DNA of 64,000 bases from positions 9,918,573-9,982,572 of the forward strand of contig NC_079431.1 in the NCBI RefSeq assembly GCF_026213295.1, in the 5' to 3' direction. Of this stretch, positions 37,540 to 60,527 are shown one piece after another. The translations under genes were made by a program, and so were the position numbers. Positions within the stretch are counted from its first letter, which is position 1, and each line of letters opens with the position of its first letter. The notes under the pieces are model-generated. The model was given only the letters and a program-made list of their open reading frames with translations. It searched no databases and was not told the origin of the DNA. The stretch comes from Gadus chalcogrammus. Taxonomy: Eukaryota > Chordata > Actinopteri > Gadiformes > Gadidae.

Positions 37540-37935
37540 ATCCGGGAGCTGAGGTGCCAGACTTGCCGCCATGCTCCCCGCACCGAGCTGCTGGACTGCC
37601 GCCGAGACTTACCCTCACCGGACCTGCCTGACTTCGGCGGCAGTTCAGCTCGCAGAGTACACCCGCCGGAGCAGCCGGAAGATCTCCGGGCCCGCAGTTC
37701 AGCCTTCCCGGAGTACCCTGCCGGACTGCCCTTTTGAAGCTTCGGCGGCGGACCCCGTGTGGGGGTTCGTACGCTCGGCGGCAGTCCAGCCAGCTCAGCT
37801 CCGGAGTACCCATCCCTTTCTCCTCCATGTGTCCTCGGACTGCCGCCAAAGCTTCGCCGGCCAGTCCGGCAGAGCAAAGGATGGTACCTCCCGGAGCTTA
37901 GCCTGCTCGTCCCCGCTGGTCCCCACAATCTAGTT
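37540..37935. repeat. GC-rich block with internal inverted repeats, likely part of a dispersed repeat
   Basis: The composition jumps to CpG-rich between AT-rich flanks. CTGGACTGCCGCC (37591-37603) recurs as its exact complement GGCGGCAGTCCAG (37777-37789). Related GCCGGACTGCC and GGCGGCAGTTCAG words are scattered through the block. Frames of 90-158 codons on both strands come from base composition. The left flank (from about 37305) and the right end (TATGTCCCCTTTAA at about 38366) suggest one larger dispersed element into which the SINE at 38108 inserted. I do not know the family. Confidence 0.6.
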
Positions 37936-38107
37936 ATGCTCTGATTGTCGGGGAGTGGGGACAGTTGGAGGTAATCATTCAACTGTGCCCCCTTCCTAGT
38001 TTAGGCACCCGCGGGCGCCCGAAACTGACTCGCTCGTTTGGTTTACTGTAGGCGGGGTTCGGCTGGGTACTTCAGAACTGCATATCTAACTCAAAAAATC
38101 TCAGTAC

Positions 38108-38275
38108 GGGACGCCCCGGTGGTTCACCGGGTAGAGCGAGTACCATATAGGCTCAGTCCTAAATGCAGCGACCCGGGTTCGAGTCCTGCCCGTGGTCATT
38201 TGCTTGTCCTCCCTCTATCTCCAATACCTCCTCTCTATCTCACTCTATAATAAAGCATTAAAATGCAAAAATAAA
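38108..38275 (+). mobile_element. tRNA-derived SINE
   Basis: The head GGGACGCCCCGGTGGTTCAC with GGGTAGAGCG resembles a tRNA-like A box. GGGTTCGAGTCCTGCC (about 38173-38188) is a clear B box of the internal RNA polymerase III promoter. A CT-rich tRNA-unrelated body and an AATAAAGCATTAAAATGC, A-rich tail follow. The layout matches tRNA-SINEs common in teleosts. It is not a functional tRNA: the arms do not pair and no anticodon loop is convincing. Confidence 0.85.
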
Positions 38276-38384
38276 TCTGTAATATAAATAAGTCTGTTTG
38301 CGTGTGGGAGCACCAGAGACCCAAAACTACACCCCAAATCCCAGGAAAAGTGTTGTTTTCATAATATGTCCCCTTTAATATGTT

Positions 38385-39195
38385 GGGCACTATCTTGCAT
38401 CCGGCGCAATTGACTTTCTACACTATGTGGCGTTGCTAATTTGCAATTGGCGCAGACTGTTCTTTTTCCCTCCACCTCTGCGCGCCTGTAAATTAGGGAA
38501 TGATCTTTCACCCCAAGGGGTGGTTCGGCGAAAGGAGGAAGCGTGTTCTGGTGCAAACGTTCCCTGATGCTATTTTGCAGTTTCAGAAAACAATTGCGTC
38601 ACAAACCAGGAAATACCTGGTTTGAAGTCAGTGGCGCGTTGTTCAGATGCTATTTTAAGGACACATGCATCATTTTGCTTGTGCACCTCACGCATACTCT
38701 TTGCTTCTCTCATCTACCTAGCCACACATTCTTGGTAAACTATTGTGTATGCGCTGTAAGAACAGCTGATAAAGCGGTAATAAGTTGTACTTTTAAATCA
38801 ATGCATCTGCAAACACACATCGTGTACAAGCCCATAACTTTTAGGATTGAGCATTTGATCGTGAGAAAACATTGTGTTACTGTGAGTGGATGTTAAAAAG
38901 AATGAATGAATGCGGGCGCGCGTACGTGTAAAATAATTAATGAAAGCGGGCGCGCGTGTGTGCGTCCATCTGTTTAATCACACGCAAACTAAACACGTAA
39001 CGCATAATACAGTCCATGGCAATGTATATTAACGGAGGGACACATGCATGTTAGGAACACAAGTCGATAACGATAATGCATACAGTACTGGTAAGAAACG
39101 ATGTTTGTTAATGTATTGCGTATATCATTAAATAGAACCACAGTTACCGCATATCATATGTGTGCTAAGTTTTCTTTGCCGAAATTTTGCAGATC
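38385..39195 (+). mobile_element. PIF/Harbinger-like element (copy B, 3' truncated)
   Basis: The copy begins GGGCACTATCTTGCATCC and aligns by eye with the reverse complement of 14453 down to about 13665. Shared landmarks are CAGGAAATACCTGGTTT, GTCAGTGGCGCGTTGTTCAG, CTCTCATCTACCTAGCC and CCGCATATCATATG. Similarity fades after about 39195, so the far end is missing or replaced. It is in opposite orientation to copy A, 24 kb away. Confidence 0.8.
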
Positions 39196-42100
39196 TTGTG
39201 CCATTGTCTTTGTGTTTCTGAGTTTTCAGGACGAGTGTCTTTTTTTAATAATACTGAGAAGATGTATGGGGCATGGTGGCACCGTGAATCGTATCTTTTA
39301 AAATAATTAACAAGGCAGATGGCCAGCAGAAAGGACGGCATATTACACAAAGCAATCACTACAATGCTGGCTTGGCAGGAATCAATGACATGGATGCTGG
39401 CTGGGGCTTTCTTTCAACATTTATTTATTTAATGTTTTTATGAAGAAAGACAATACATTAATAAAACAATTGAGTACTCTCTTAATGGACCTGTTGGAAA
39501 TCAGGCGAACAAGCTTTAAACCTACTCGTAAAGAAGTTAAGGACTGATGGTTCAGACTAATGGATTATTAAAGCTAGAAAATAAAGATTTTTCTTTGTTT
39601 CTTTATTACTAGCCAGTCTGGCTGGCAAGATGCTGGCTGAGCCAGTAGACTAATTTCTGGCACAGATATAGTCCATAAATATTACACGACGACAAATGCT
39701 AAAATTATATACACTATTATACTATCTACAAATAGTTTGAGATAAAGTGTGGTCTAGTAGAATTACAAAGATGTATAGTATGACATATATTTTCTTAAAT
39801 TCGCTCATGACCTAGTTAAGCACATCCTTAAAAGTATTATGATAGCTATTTGATATTAGCCTGGAATGCTAGCCATGGCTGCATCACACATCATGGGTTT
39901 GCAAGACCCTAAATGCATGACCCTATAACAAATGGGTTTCATAAACACAGAGCCATATTGGAGCTATGCCCAAATTGTGATCTCTTAGCAAAGCTAAATG
40001 GGACTCAAGAGTGCCACCTATCCAGCTATGAATAAAAAATCAATTGCACATAAAAAACATAAAAGGTACATCTGTGGCAGGTAACCATGAAGCAAGTATG
40101 ACTATCTATACTAAGATTGGACATAGGAAAAATAAGACACACAGTTAAAGCATAAAATGGTGTGCTTATATATAGGAAAATTGATGTCCCTGGAAAACCT
40201 CTTTCAGCTAGATTTCTCTTAAAGGAACAATATGTTACGGTGCCTTTTTTTTAATGATAAAGTGATCATTTGGGGTATTTCATGGCTCATATGAAATTAC
40301 ATTTCAAAGATTAAGTCATGTTTTAGCACAAGCTCTTTTCGAAGCAGGACGAGGCTTTTTAGGTTGAGTAGAATCAAGAACAATTTTCGCTGAACCAATT
40401 TGTTTGACTTGCTTCCATGGCTGCGGCATGCTGTGTTTGTTTGCCAATTTGTTTGATAGCTGCCAACCCAGGGTAGTCTGAGAATAATGAGTCATAACAC
40501 GACGGCCAAAACGCAAACAAATTTCCGACCCGGAACAGAAATTTCAAGTGGCTTTAGCAGCATTGTTATAAGAGAAGTTAGTATTTCGACTGGGCATGTT
40601 ATTTCATCTGATGACATATCAAGGTATTTTTATGATTCGGTGCAGATATTTTGTTGAATATAGCCTTTACTTTGAACAAAATTAAACATGATGGGACATT
40701 AAAGTACTATTCTGATAAACTTTTCATAAATACAAAAAAAAAAAAAATTCTAGTATTTCATATTATCATACTTTAAAAAAAGGGATTGGATCCGTTGGGT
40801 TCGTTTTTGTGCAATTGCTTCCTGACATTTCACGATTTACATTAGATTAATTACATACGACGAGTTGGACATTCCTATGAGTAGGAAATGCCGGCTAGTT
40901 ATTCATGAGGCATAGCCATGTCCTTTGAATTATATTTTGAGTCAAGATGAGCTTTTATATGGCATTGGGGTTTCATCAAGTATGACGTGAAGTGTCATCC
41001 ATGAAGCTTTTCTTGTGCTAGATTAGATGCATTTTAAATACGGGCACCCATCGTCAAACTATAATAGGCTGCTTGTTTTGGCGGAGACCTTAGTTACGTA
41101 ATGGATCCTATGGTTCTGAATGCAAACTCTGGCGGTTTCTGCTGATTGACAGCAACTCAATACACCATGCTCAGTTTGTGAGGTGCCAGCAGAGAGTGTG
41201 CCACATTTCACTCTCACCACCAAGTTGTATCCTCTCTCACCACCAAGTTGTATCCTCTCTCAAGTCTCTTTTCAATGTGGTCCTTCATCTATTTTTGCAT
41301 CCTCACACGGATTACAAATGTTATGATGCACTCAGAATGCGCCCTGCATGTGTAATGTCATATCTGCATATTTTTGGGGGAAAAAGCTAGGGTAAAATGA
41401 CTGAATAAAAATTACCTCATCACCAAAGCGACATTGCGTTCATCTCCTGGATCAGGGGCGGTAAATTCCGGCATGCTGGATAGCGACCCGGACCCAGCGC
41501 AATAATAAGCCTGTCAGCTTGATTTAACAAGCCTGTGCTGCCTGGTATTATTAGAAACGCCATCAGATTTACAATAATTCATAAATCTTCTGCACTAAAG
41601 GGTAAATCAATGGGCGTGCAAGCTTGAACTCCTAAATCTCCTTTTTTCTCTGTCACTTAAATGAATGGAACAATGCAGCAGAGGAAGCACAAGCATTCAG
41701 GAGGGCCAGCAATAGGCAGAACATTAATACAAATCATTAGGACTCAATTAGGGGTAAATCATTGACATAGGGGTAGTAACTACGGAAGTTTAAATGGATT
41801 TGAATAATATGCCACACATTAGAAAGGGATTTTTAGGATGGTAGTTAATAAGAACATGCAAAAACAATCAATCATACAATGTGGAGGATGGTTACAGGAT
41901 GTTTTTCTTTTTTTTTTTCAACAATGTGTTTAATTGTAATTGATTTGAACATATGCATATAACATAAACCGTGAGTACAATCACAAGCCAGACACACTGA
42001 GACACACACACCTTGTAGAAGCATGAGAAGCATAAAAATAGAATAACATGTTTTGCCATGTTAAATACATTTTCCTTTCAGGCATTAAATATCTCCAACC

Positions 42101-42610
42101 TTCAGAAGGTGCATGTATTGTGTCCTACTTAAATTAAGTCTTTTCCCTTGGCAATATATGTTTTTCCCATCTCATCTAACACTTGCTGAGAATGCAACTA
42201 TCCACATTCTCAACGGTGGGGAATCCTCTTCCAGCATACCTCAATAACTCTCGTAACATGAAGTCATCCAAATTCAATATGTTTACCATGTCAACCATGC
42301 CCTGCAACAACCAGCACTTCTGGGGCAAATGGGTGTTAAGCCTCTTTCTCAAGGGCTCCTCAATCCTCTAGCCAGGACGAGGTAACCAACAACTCTTCAG
42401 TTGCCAGGCGACCTACTCAACTCTCCTCTGCTGCCACTCTGAGATGAAACACACCTTTATGACGGTATAAGTCCTATTTGACAGGGAAAAGATCTTATAA
42501 CTGCACAACCTGCAATGCTTTATTTTATATTTTTCGAAGCTATTATTGCCTTATTTGGCTGGTGTGAGGTAACGCATTACCTATTTTATTGAGCTGCTGC
42601 CTCATAATCT

Positions 42611-42612
<2 letters not shown>
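39196..42612. other. Intergenic stretch without recognisable genes
   Basis: It contains a 23-bp tandem duplication (41211-41256). Two blocks (about 40222-40620, starting AAAGGAACAATATGT, and about 39360-39660) look like degraded dispersed repeats. A compact segment at 41440-41760 is discussed as a possible regulatory element. Confidence 0.55.
41211..41256. repeat. Tandem duplication, 23-bp period, two copies
   Basis: CTCTCACCACCAAGTTGTAT is repeated at 41211 and 41234 without mismatch. Confidence 0.93.
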
Positions 42613-42672
<60 letters not shown>

Positions 42673-42732
42673 TGTGTGTGTGTGGTGTGTGTGTGTGTGT
42701 GTGTGGTGTGTGTGTGTGTGTGTGTGTGTGTG
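42613..42732. repeat. (GT)n microsatellite with periodic GG interruptions
   Basis: A GT run of about 120 bases with GG at 42665-42666, 42684-42685 and 42705-42706. The spacing of 19-21 bases suggests duplication of a 20-bp block within the array. Confidence 0.97.
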
Positions 42733-44359
42733 CTGATCTCCTGGCTTTTCAAATGCCATTTCACAGATTTACCATTTCGATATCATGAACGAGGCCGAAA
42801 TTCTATTGTGTTGGTTGAGTTATGATGATTGAGGTCTAATTAAGTCCTCCATTAATATTTGATGTGTAGCCAGATAGCATGAACCCTGACACTTGGGATA
42901 TTCTGGAATTTTATCAATAGACCTGAGAAGTGATGTTGACACGGTTCTGACTACATCTCCACGCTAAATTGAAAGCAAGTAACCGATTGGCTACACAAGG
43001 GTAGGTGGAACAATGTATTTTCACCTGCTGTCGTCACTAAGGTTGTTGCCCGCCTGAGGCCACAAATGTGCGAAAAACACACTGCTGCCTGTCTATTCAC
43101 TGCTCCGGGAGTTCACAAAGTTGCAGATGCAAGTGCCAGGAACTCGAATCTGACACAAGCCCGCCAGTGGTCACTAAATGTCGATACTCGAATCACATGG
43201 CCCAATTTAATTTCCTGGTTTTAAGCACTTCCATGGGCAACGTTGTGAACCCAGCCGCAAGCAGCAGCTAGAGAGTTGGCTGCACGTTGCACAGTTAATT
43301 TATCAAGGGTGTGAACGGGGCCCTGGGGTTTGTAACCTTTCAGGACGGCACGACTGAACATGCAGAAGCACTGGTGTCCGTCCCCTGGTGGTCTTTGAAT
43401 AACCTTCCCATCGTCCCATAGATCCCCAGGAAGCCAATGCTCATGTCTTTTGCTGTCTGTCACCTGTCAAAGACCCTCAGAAGGTGTCGATGTTATAAAC
43501 AAGTTCATTTGAGACGGTGAAAGGTTAGCCGAGGGGAGCATTAATTAAATTTCAAGAAAAAAACGATGCAATCACATTTTCCAATGGCGTCATTGATTCT
43601 CCAGGCAATAAATCACATGTCCCTGTGGTCACCTTACACTGCTGAGCAAACCAATTAATTCTGTTAAGTAAATGACTGGGCGGAATACAAAGGCGTGGAA
43701 GATAGTGATTGTCAATCCGCTCATTGCGAGGCGGTCCAATGTAATATAAAAAAGGGATAGAATTATAAATACAGTACTATACTGAACAAATGAAAATGGG
43801 TTCACACCTTTCACTTTTTAATTCACATTTTCTTAAGTTAAACAAAATCGTCTGGTGAGATTTGGATTGAGTCAGAGTCTGATATGCAAGATGCCTATTA
43901 AAGGAGTAATACAGCCTAACTTTGACATCATTGTAATATGTCTATTGGTGATGTAGCACCCCAGGCCCTATTTCTCCAATATGTGTAGTTTTGTGGATTT
44001 GGTTATATTTTTCATTGACGTAGTGTCAGGCTTCCCGCATTCGGTTCCAGTGTGCTATTTTCCCACGTTACCAATAATTACTTTCGCTACCCCTCTCAAC
44101 ATCAGGAGGCAATATTTCTATAAAATGTAGGTTTTATAATTGCGAAAGTTACCTATACACAATATGCCGCATGAGCAAATCAATTTTGACTGTCCCTTTG
44201 CGATAACGGCTGTGGAAATAGAGAGCTGGGGGCTGGGCGAGCTAGCCTGGTTACCGTTACTATAGCTTAGCCAGTGGTGCATTCTAGAGCCCTCAATGGC
44301 AGTTTTTTTGTTAAATTTTTTGGGCAGAACAGACCAAATCGGCCGAGTTAGCCGATACT
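42733..44359. other. Intergenic stretch; right part resembles a dispersed repeat
   Basis: No exon was recognised. From about 43900 (TTAAAGGAGTAATACAGCC) to about 44350 the sequence has the look of a fish dispersed repeat directly abutting the LINE fragment, but its ends are not defined. Confidence 0.5.
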
Positions 44360-44590
44360 CAAGGCCCATGCGCCTCCATAGGGAGGTGTTCCAGGCACGA
44401 CCAGTGGGGAGGAGACCTTGGGGAAGGCCCAGGAGCAGGTGGAGAGATTATATCTCGACATGGCATGGGAACGCCTCGGGATCCCCCCGTCAGAGCTGAT
44501 CAATGTAGCCCGGGAAAGGGATGTCTGGGGCCCCCTGCCAGAGCTGCTGCCCCCGTGACCCCGGATAAGCGGTTTGAAGATGAGGATGAG
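44360..44590 (+). mobile_element. 3' end of an RTE-type LINE (Rex3-like), frameshifted remnant
   Basis: One frame reads GRPRSRWRDYIS, the conserved tail of RTE/BovB-type reverse transcriptase polyproteins. About 5 codons later the reading shifts, and a second frame (44463-44558) gives AWERLGIPPSEL... RERDVWGPLPELLPP and stops at TGA (44556-44558). CCCCGGATAAGCGG and a short GATGAGGATGAG tail follow, as in fish Rex3/RTE elements, whose 3' ends carry GATG-type repeats. It is a 5'-truncated, dead copy. Confidence 0.8.
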
Positions 44591-55524
<10,934 letters not shown>

Positions 55525-55870
55525 TTGGTTCCTGTTTGTTGTCAGTTGAGGTCATGGGTAGGTAGGGAATTTATTTTATTTTTTTATTTTATTTTTTCCA
55601 GCGGCAGCGAATGATAGGTAGGTTGTTTTCATTTAAAAACGAGAAAATTCGCTCATCCTTGTACAGAATGAAGAGGTGCTGTACCAAAAAAAAAAAAAAA
55701 AAAGGTTGGTTCCTGTTTGTTGTCAGTTGAGGTCATGGGTAGGTAGGGAATTTATTTTATTTTATTTATTTATTTTTTCCAGCGGCAGCGAATGATAGGT
55801 AGGTTGTTTTCATTTAAAAACGAGAAAATTCGCTCATCCTTGTACAGAATGAAGAGGTGCTGTACCAAAA
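55525..55870 (+). repeat. Tandem duplication, 181-bp period, joined by a poly-A run
   Basis: Copies start TTGGTTCCTGTTTGTTGTCA at 55525 and 55706 and both end GAGGTGCTGTACCAAAA. They differ mainly in a T/A-rich stretch (TTTTATTTT variants). An A run of about 18 bases (55685-55703) separates them. A further related tail continues to about 56000 (GACAGGGTCGGTCGGAAACC), probably part of the same dispersed repeat. Confidence 0.93.
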
Positions 55871-57170
55871 CGTAATTATAGTTTGCATCAAATTATTATT
55901 ATTTTTTTTTTTTAATAATGCTCATAAAATAATTTGGGTCGCACATAAATTGACAGGGTCGGTCGGAAACCGGAACCAAACAAAAAATTTTTTTAGGCCT
56001 TAATATTATTTTAGATTATTAAACCTTTTTTAACAAAATATCTGTTTCTATATATTTAATGATTGGTTCTGGAAAAACAAATATCATTAAGAACATGCTG
56101 TGAAGTCTGGCGGTTTTGTGTCGGGTAGCAGTCATATGATGACTAATAGAAAACAACAGGGGTACCAGTAAGCCTATACTCCAACTGTGCATGTTGAAAT
56201 CCCTTCGAAATTAGATGCTGGGATCTGCTCCCTTAATGATCAACTTTACAATCATGAAGTAATAATTAAAGCCGCATTTGTGTATAAATGTAAGCTTGCA
56301 AAGCTTACAAAGATTATAGAAACAAAATACACTCTCAATGGACTCTATATCCAAGCCTCATCAGCTATTGATAGACCGGTAACTGTCAAAGCAACACCCA
56401 CATTGTAAACAGCATGTGTATGGAATCCACATCTTGGAAATAGACATTGCTTAAGGGGTGAAATAAGTGCCACCATTAATATCAGTTATATATATTTGTT
56501 TTTGTGCATGTGATGTTACCTTTGTTTGTCAGTCAGTCAGCCACTGTTTTCTTCTTAGTGATAAAGCACTGGAAACACCATCAACTAAGGTTTAGGGATG
56601 CCGTCTTTAGAAAATCTTTATTTATTAATACAATACTAAACTACCTATCCTAACTCTCCACTCCACATCTCATGCAGTCCCAGGGGTTCTAGATGCAGTC
56701 TTCATTTGGTGTTGTCGATACATTTCAGTACCAGTACCAACTTGCCAGGTCCAGGGTGGAGGGCGTTCTGGCAGTAAGGGATAATGTACAGCGAGCAGGT
56801 GATTTTCACAAAATTAAACCATTCTGCATGATGCATGACTATTTGCTAATTTGACAGAAAATATAACAAATAATTTACCAATTTAATAATGTTAAATGCT
56901 CAAAGTGTTTATTTTTCAGAGCAATTAAAATATCAGACTTAAATATATAATTGATTCAACAAAGCCAGGTTATTAACCTTTTGTAACATTTTCTCCTGGC
57001 TTGACAAACAATAGTTACCAATATAATTTGTCTAAAGTATATTGTATTTATATATTCACGGTTATATATTCACAGAGAGACAATAGTGTTAATTTTCCTC
57101 AAACGATAAAATGGCAATCGCACTCCCCGACAAACCTTTCTTCCATTTACAGACCAGCTTTGTCAACTCC

Positions 57171-57205
57171 CTTTGCTGGTCATTGAGTTTCAATGACCAG
57201 CAAAG
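57171..57205. repeat. 15-bp perfect inverted repeat, 5-base loop
   Basis: CTTTGCTGGTCATTG (57171-57185) pairs exactly with CAATGACCAGCAAAG (57191-57205) around AGTTT. The word GTCATTGAGTTT recurs directly downstream at 57207. Confidence 0.9.
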
Positions 57206-58043
57206 GTCATTGAGTTTAATCAATGGCATGTGTTACAGGTCTATAGGTCTCTTATAAGTTATTAATTGAACTTGATTCGGTGCAGTGCATTGCAGGACCA
57301 GCCCTTGGTCTCATATGATATCAGCTGCAGTTCGTAACATTACCTGGATTATCATTGCGGCACTGCGACAGGTATGCGTAGACATTGCTGCAATCTGTCA
57401 AGGGTTCCAACACGACTTTGCAGTGAGAGAGTGAGAAAGAGAATTAGAAATGGGGGGGCATTCACTTTGTCCTTGCACTAGAAACTTGGATAATGAGAAG
57501 CTGCTGCATCATCTATGACATTTTCTGCTCCTGCTGGGAAGGACCTGAAATGCTTGTACTTTCTTATGGAGTTTCCCTGTGGCCTATTATTCCTTACTAA
57601 AGTTTTAATTTCCAACCTTGTATGTAATTTGGTAATTGTAAACATTAAAATATTTATGGAAAATATTATGATGCTTGTATAAATCATCCCAGTTGCGATA
57701 AGGTTTGATGTATGTATGAGATCATGATGATGTATGTGATGCATGTGAATTTCAGCAATCAGGACAATTCTTCAACCCTTCAATCACTATTCTAAAGATC
57801 ACGTAAGTCTGCTCGGAAAAAAAAGGAACAATGATGAAATATGATGAAGTAACGATCAAATCAGATTACGATTTCTGTGTTAAAAGCTTTGCAACCAATG
57901 TTACGGTTAGCTTTATGACTCTTCAAAACACTTCCTCAGTGACCTGAAGCCGATGAGCTGCCAGTCATCAGCTTCAAGGCCTCTGCTAATGGGGGATCTC
58001 GAGTGATACAAGAGAAGCAGGGGGCTGGGAAAAGCCCTGCTGG

Positions 58044-58070
58044 GCCTGCTGTGCCTGCTGTGCCTGCTGT
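58044..58070. repeat. Three perfect 9-bp tandem units (GCCTGCTGT)
   Basis: Units lie at 58044, 58053 and 58062. The Ala/Val/Pro frames across it are not supported as coding. Confidence 0.9.
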
Positions 58071-60527
58071 GACCGCAAGACTCCACATATACCACAACTT
58101 AGACAAAGTCACTTTGTCAAATCCAACTTCCCTTGCTGAGAGCAGGCAGCCATATTTCTTCGTATTCCCACCTTTCTTACAGGTATTCAGCTCTGTGCGG
58201 AACACAAGGAGTTCTTGTTATTATTATATCAAAACGTAACATATGTGCCGTGGTAAGTTATTTATTTTTTTGGGCTCACAACCAATAAATGTTTTAGCCA
58301 TTGTAATTCGATCAAGGCTCTATTATGGTTGGCTTTCTTTTCGAACCAGGAGGGTTTTTATATCGCCGGAAGGCTATGTGGCGCATTATGAGTCTCAGGA
58401 AATTGGCACAGTGAGATGGAGGGATCAGAGAGTTTTGCTGTAAAGGCAACATCAAAGATGATTCCCACTCAAAAAGTCTGTGAATCCTGACACCCGCACA
58501 TCTTTTTGGTGCCGAAAATTCAGGGAGTCTCGACATTGTTATCAGCTGCGTTTTCTTCTTATACATCAATGTCAAGCCAACCTGAGCTAGGTCCATACTG
58601 TTGGCCAATCGGACACAATGTACACTATTCTCACTTGTGTGTTTCCCAGTATAGTAGGGCTTTTGGCCTATAAAGACCACAGCTCAATAATGGCATACAA
58701 TCAATAAAGGCAACATCACAATCTGCTGGAATTGTGGGTATTGTTATAAAATGTCAGTACATGTATTGAAATTGGAGGTTAAAGTCTAGAAACGGATCAC
58801 CCTGTTAAGCCTTTTCAATCAGTTCCCTGAGTTAGCTACTACACAACAAGCTGGCGTTGGGCTTGCTACAAGACCAGGAATCGTTTTCAAATGTAATTAT
58901 TCAAATGCCTACCATCTGCAGTGAATAAAAAATCGTATGTGAGATTGTTTTTGTTTGCAATGGCCATTTACCACGTATAACTTTGTTTTGTACTTAAAGG
59001 GGCAATCCATTGTTTTATCACATTGAACCTTTGGGGTAGTGGGGAAGTGTGTATTATCTGTGTGTTTGGAGTTTAGTAAAAATAGGTACTACCCCCAATT
59101 TAGCTTTAGGCTAGCACTACCAGAATCTATCTAACTGATTTGATGGAAATTCTCTCAATTAGATTAGCCCACTACTCTGAGAACTCACCAAAATCTCTCT
59201 CAGTAAGTGGCAAGTTCCAAACACATGCCTAAACATCAAATGCCTGGACGGCACCACAGTGGCAAAACATGAAGCCATTGTCTCGTAACATTATGTGGAG
59301 ACACTTTTTTCATTGAAATTGACACAATAAATCCAGTCCCTTCACAATGGTTCTGTCACACCACAGACTATATGAACTCACATTTTTCAGCACTTTATGC
59401 AACATTTAAGTTTCCCTCAGAGCCTATGCATAATTTTGCATCAAAGTATACCTGAAAGAATACATGTAATAATTTCTTGCTAGTGCTTAGCTTTAACTTG
59501 AATGCTGAGATGTGGGTTGGATTATCTATATCTTTGTTTTTTAACATGCTCTCAATGATAACTATTGAAAACAGAAAATTTGATTTATTATTTAAAACCC
59601 TGAACCTTAATGTATGAATCATGGGGAAATAATCATGCTCTTTGTTTACTAGATGATAAAATAATTATACATTTCATAAATTCTTGAATCAATAACTCAC
59701 CAAACATCGGCAAATGTATTCCTCCCAGGCGACGAATGATAAATGCATAAACTTAAGGCAAACCTTGGCAAACGGGAGTGTTACCTATATTTAGAGGTGA
59801 TGTATCTGTTATGTTTAGAAGTGACCTATTGTACATCATTCAGTGTTGAGTGTATTGAGTAAAGTATGACGATTGCAATTGAGGTTATTTTTGTCAGCCA
59901 TGACCTTCAACAAATTCATAATGACTTTGCTTGAATGCATTTCACAGTAAACGTAACATAAGTGGCTTACTGAGAGCAAAGAATGTTGCTGAACAGTTTA
60001 TGTTATCTCAAGCATAGCAACAACTTCATTGTACTAAGACTTAAACCGCAAAAAACATTCCTCAATGCTTATAGAGGGATCCCAAAGAATAACTCATACT
60101 CCAAACAAAGCGAGAAGTTTGTCTGTCCCACCTGCCATGCACAGCAACAGCTTGCGTTATATAAGTGCAGTGCATGAATAACACAGGCTTTTACACAGTG
60201 CTCATAGCATTTATTATTCATGCTGTATGCTAATCAGTCTCTGTGTGCCACTAGGTTTCTAGCGGTGCAAAGTAAATATTAAAGTAAAAAAAAATTGCGC
60301 TCACAGTTGGGAGGAAGATTGGATCACTCCGACATAGGGGTGACATATTTACCCCCATCAATGTGTGCTTGGAACAGTTTAAGTGATATTGAGATAGGTG
60401 TTGTTTTTTAAAGGGGAATGTGGTTCGGAACGAGAATGTATCTAAAACAAAGTTTCTGTTCCATTTTGCTTTAGTTTGTTTCAGTTCTACTGCAGATATG
60501 ATGGGCTCTAAGATATGTTTACTCTAA

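Larger units (their letters stand above)
55871..60527. other. Intergenic stretch without recognisable genes
   Basis: It contains a 15-bp hairpin (57171-57205), a 9-bp minisatellite (58044-58070) and a segment starting TTAAAGGGGCAATCC at about 58995 that looks like a dispersed repeat end. No exon was recognised. Confidence 0.55.

Noticed and set aside
37506..37982. Several 90-158-codon frames on both strands of the GC-rich block
   Set aside because: GC-rich repeated sequence lacks stop codons by chance; internal inverted repeats explain the similar peptides on both strands.
38108..38190. tRNA gene
   Set aside because: A and B boxes are present, but the arms do not fold into a tRNA and a SINE body follows; it is a tRNA-derived SINE.
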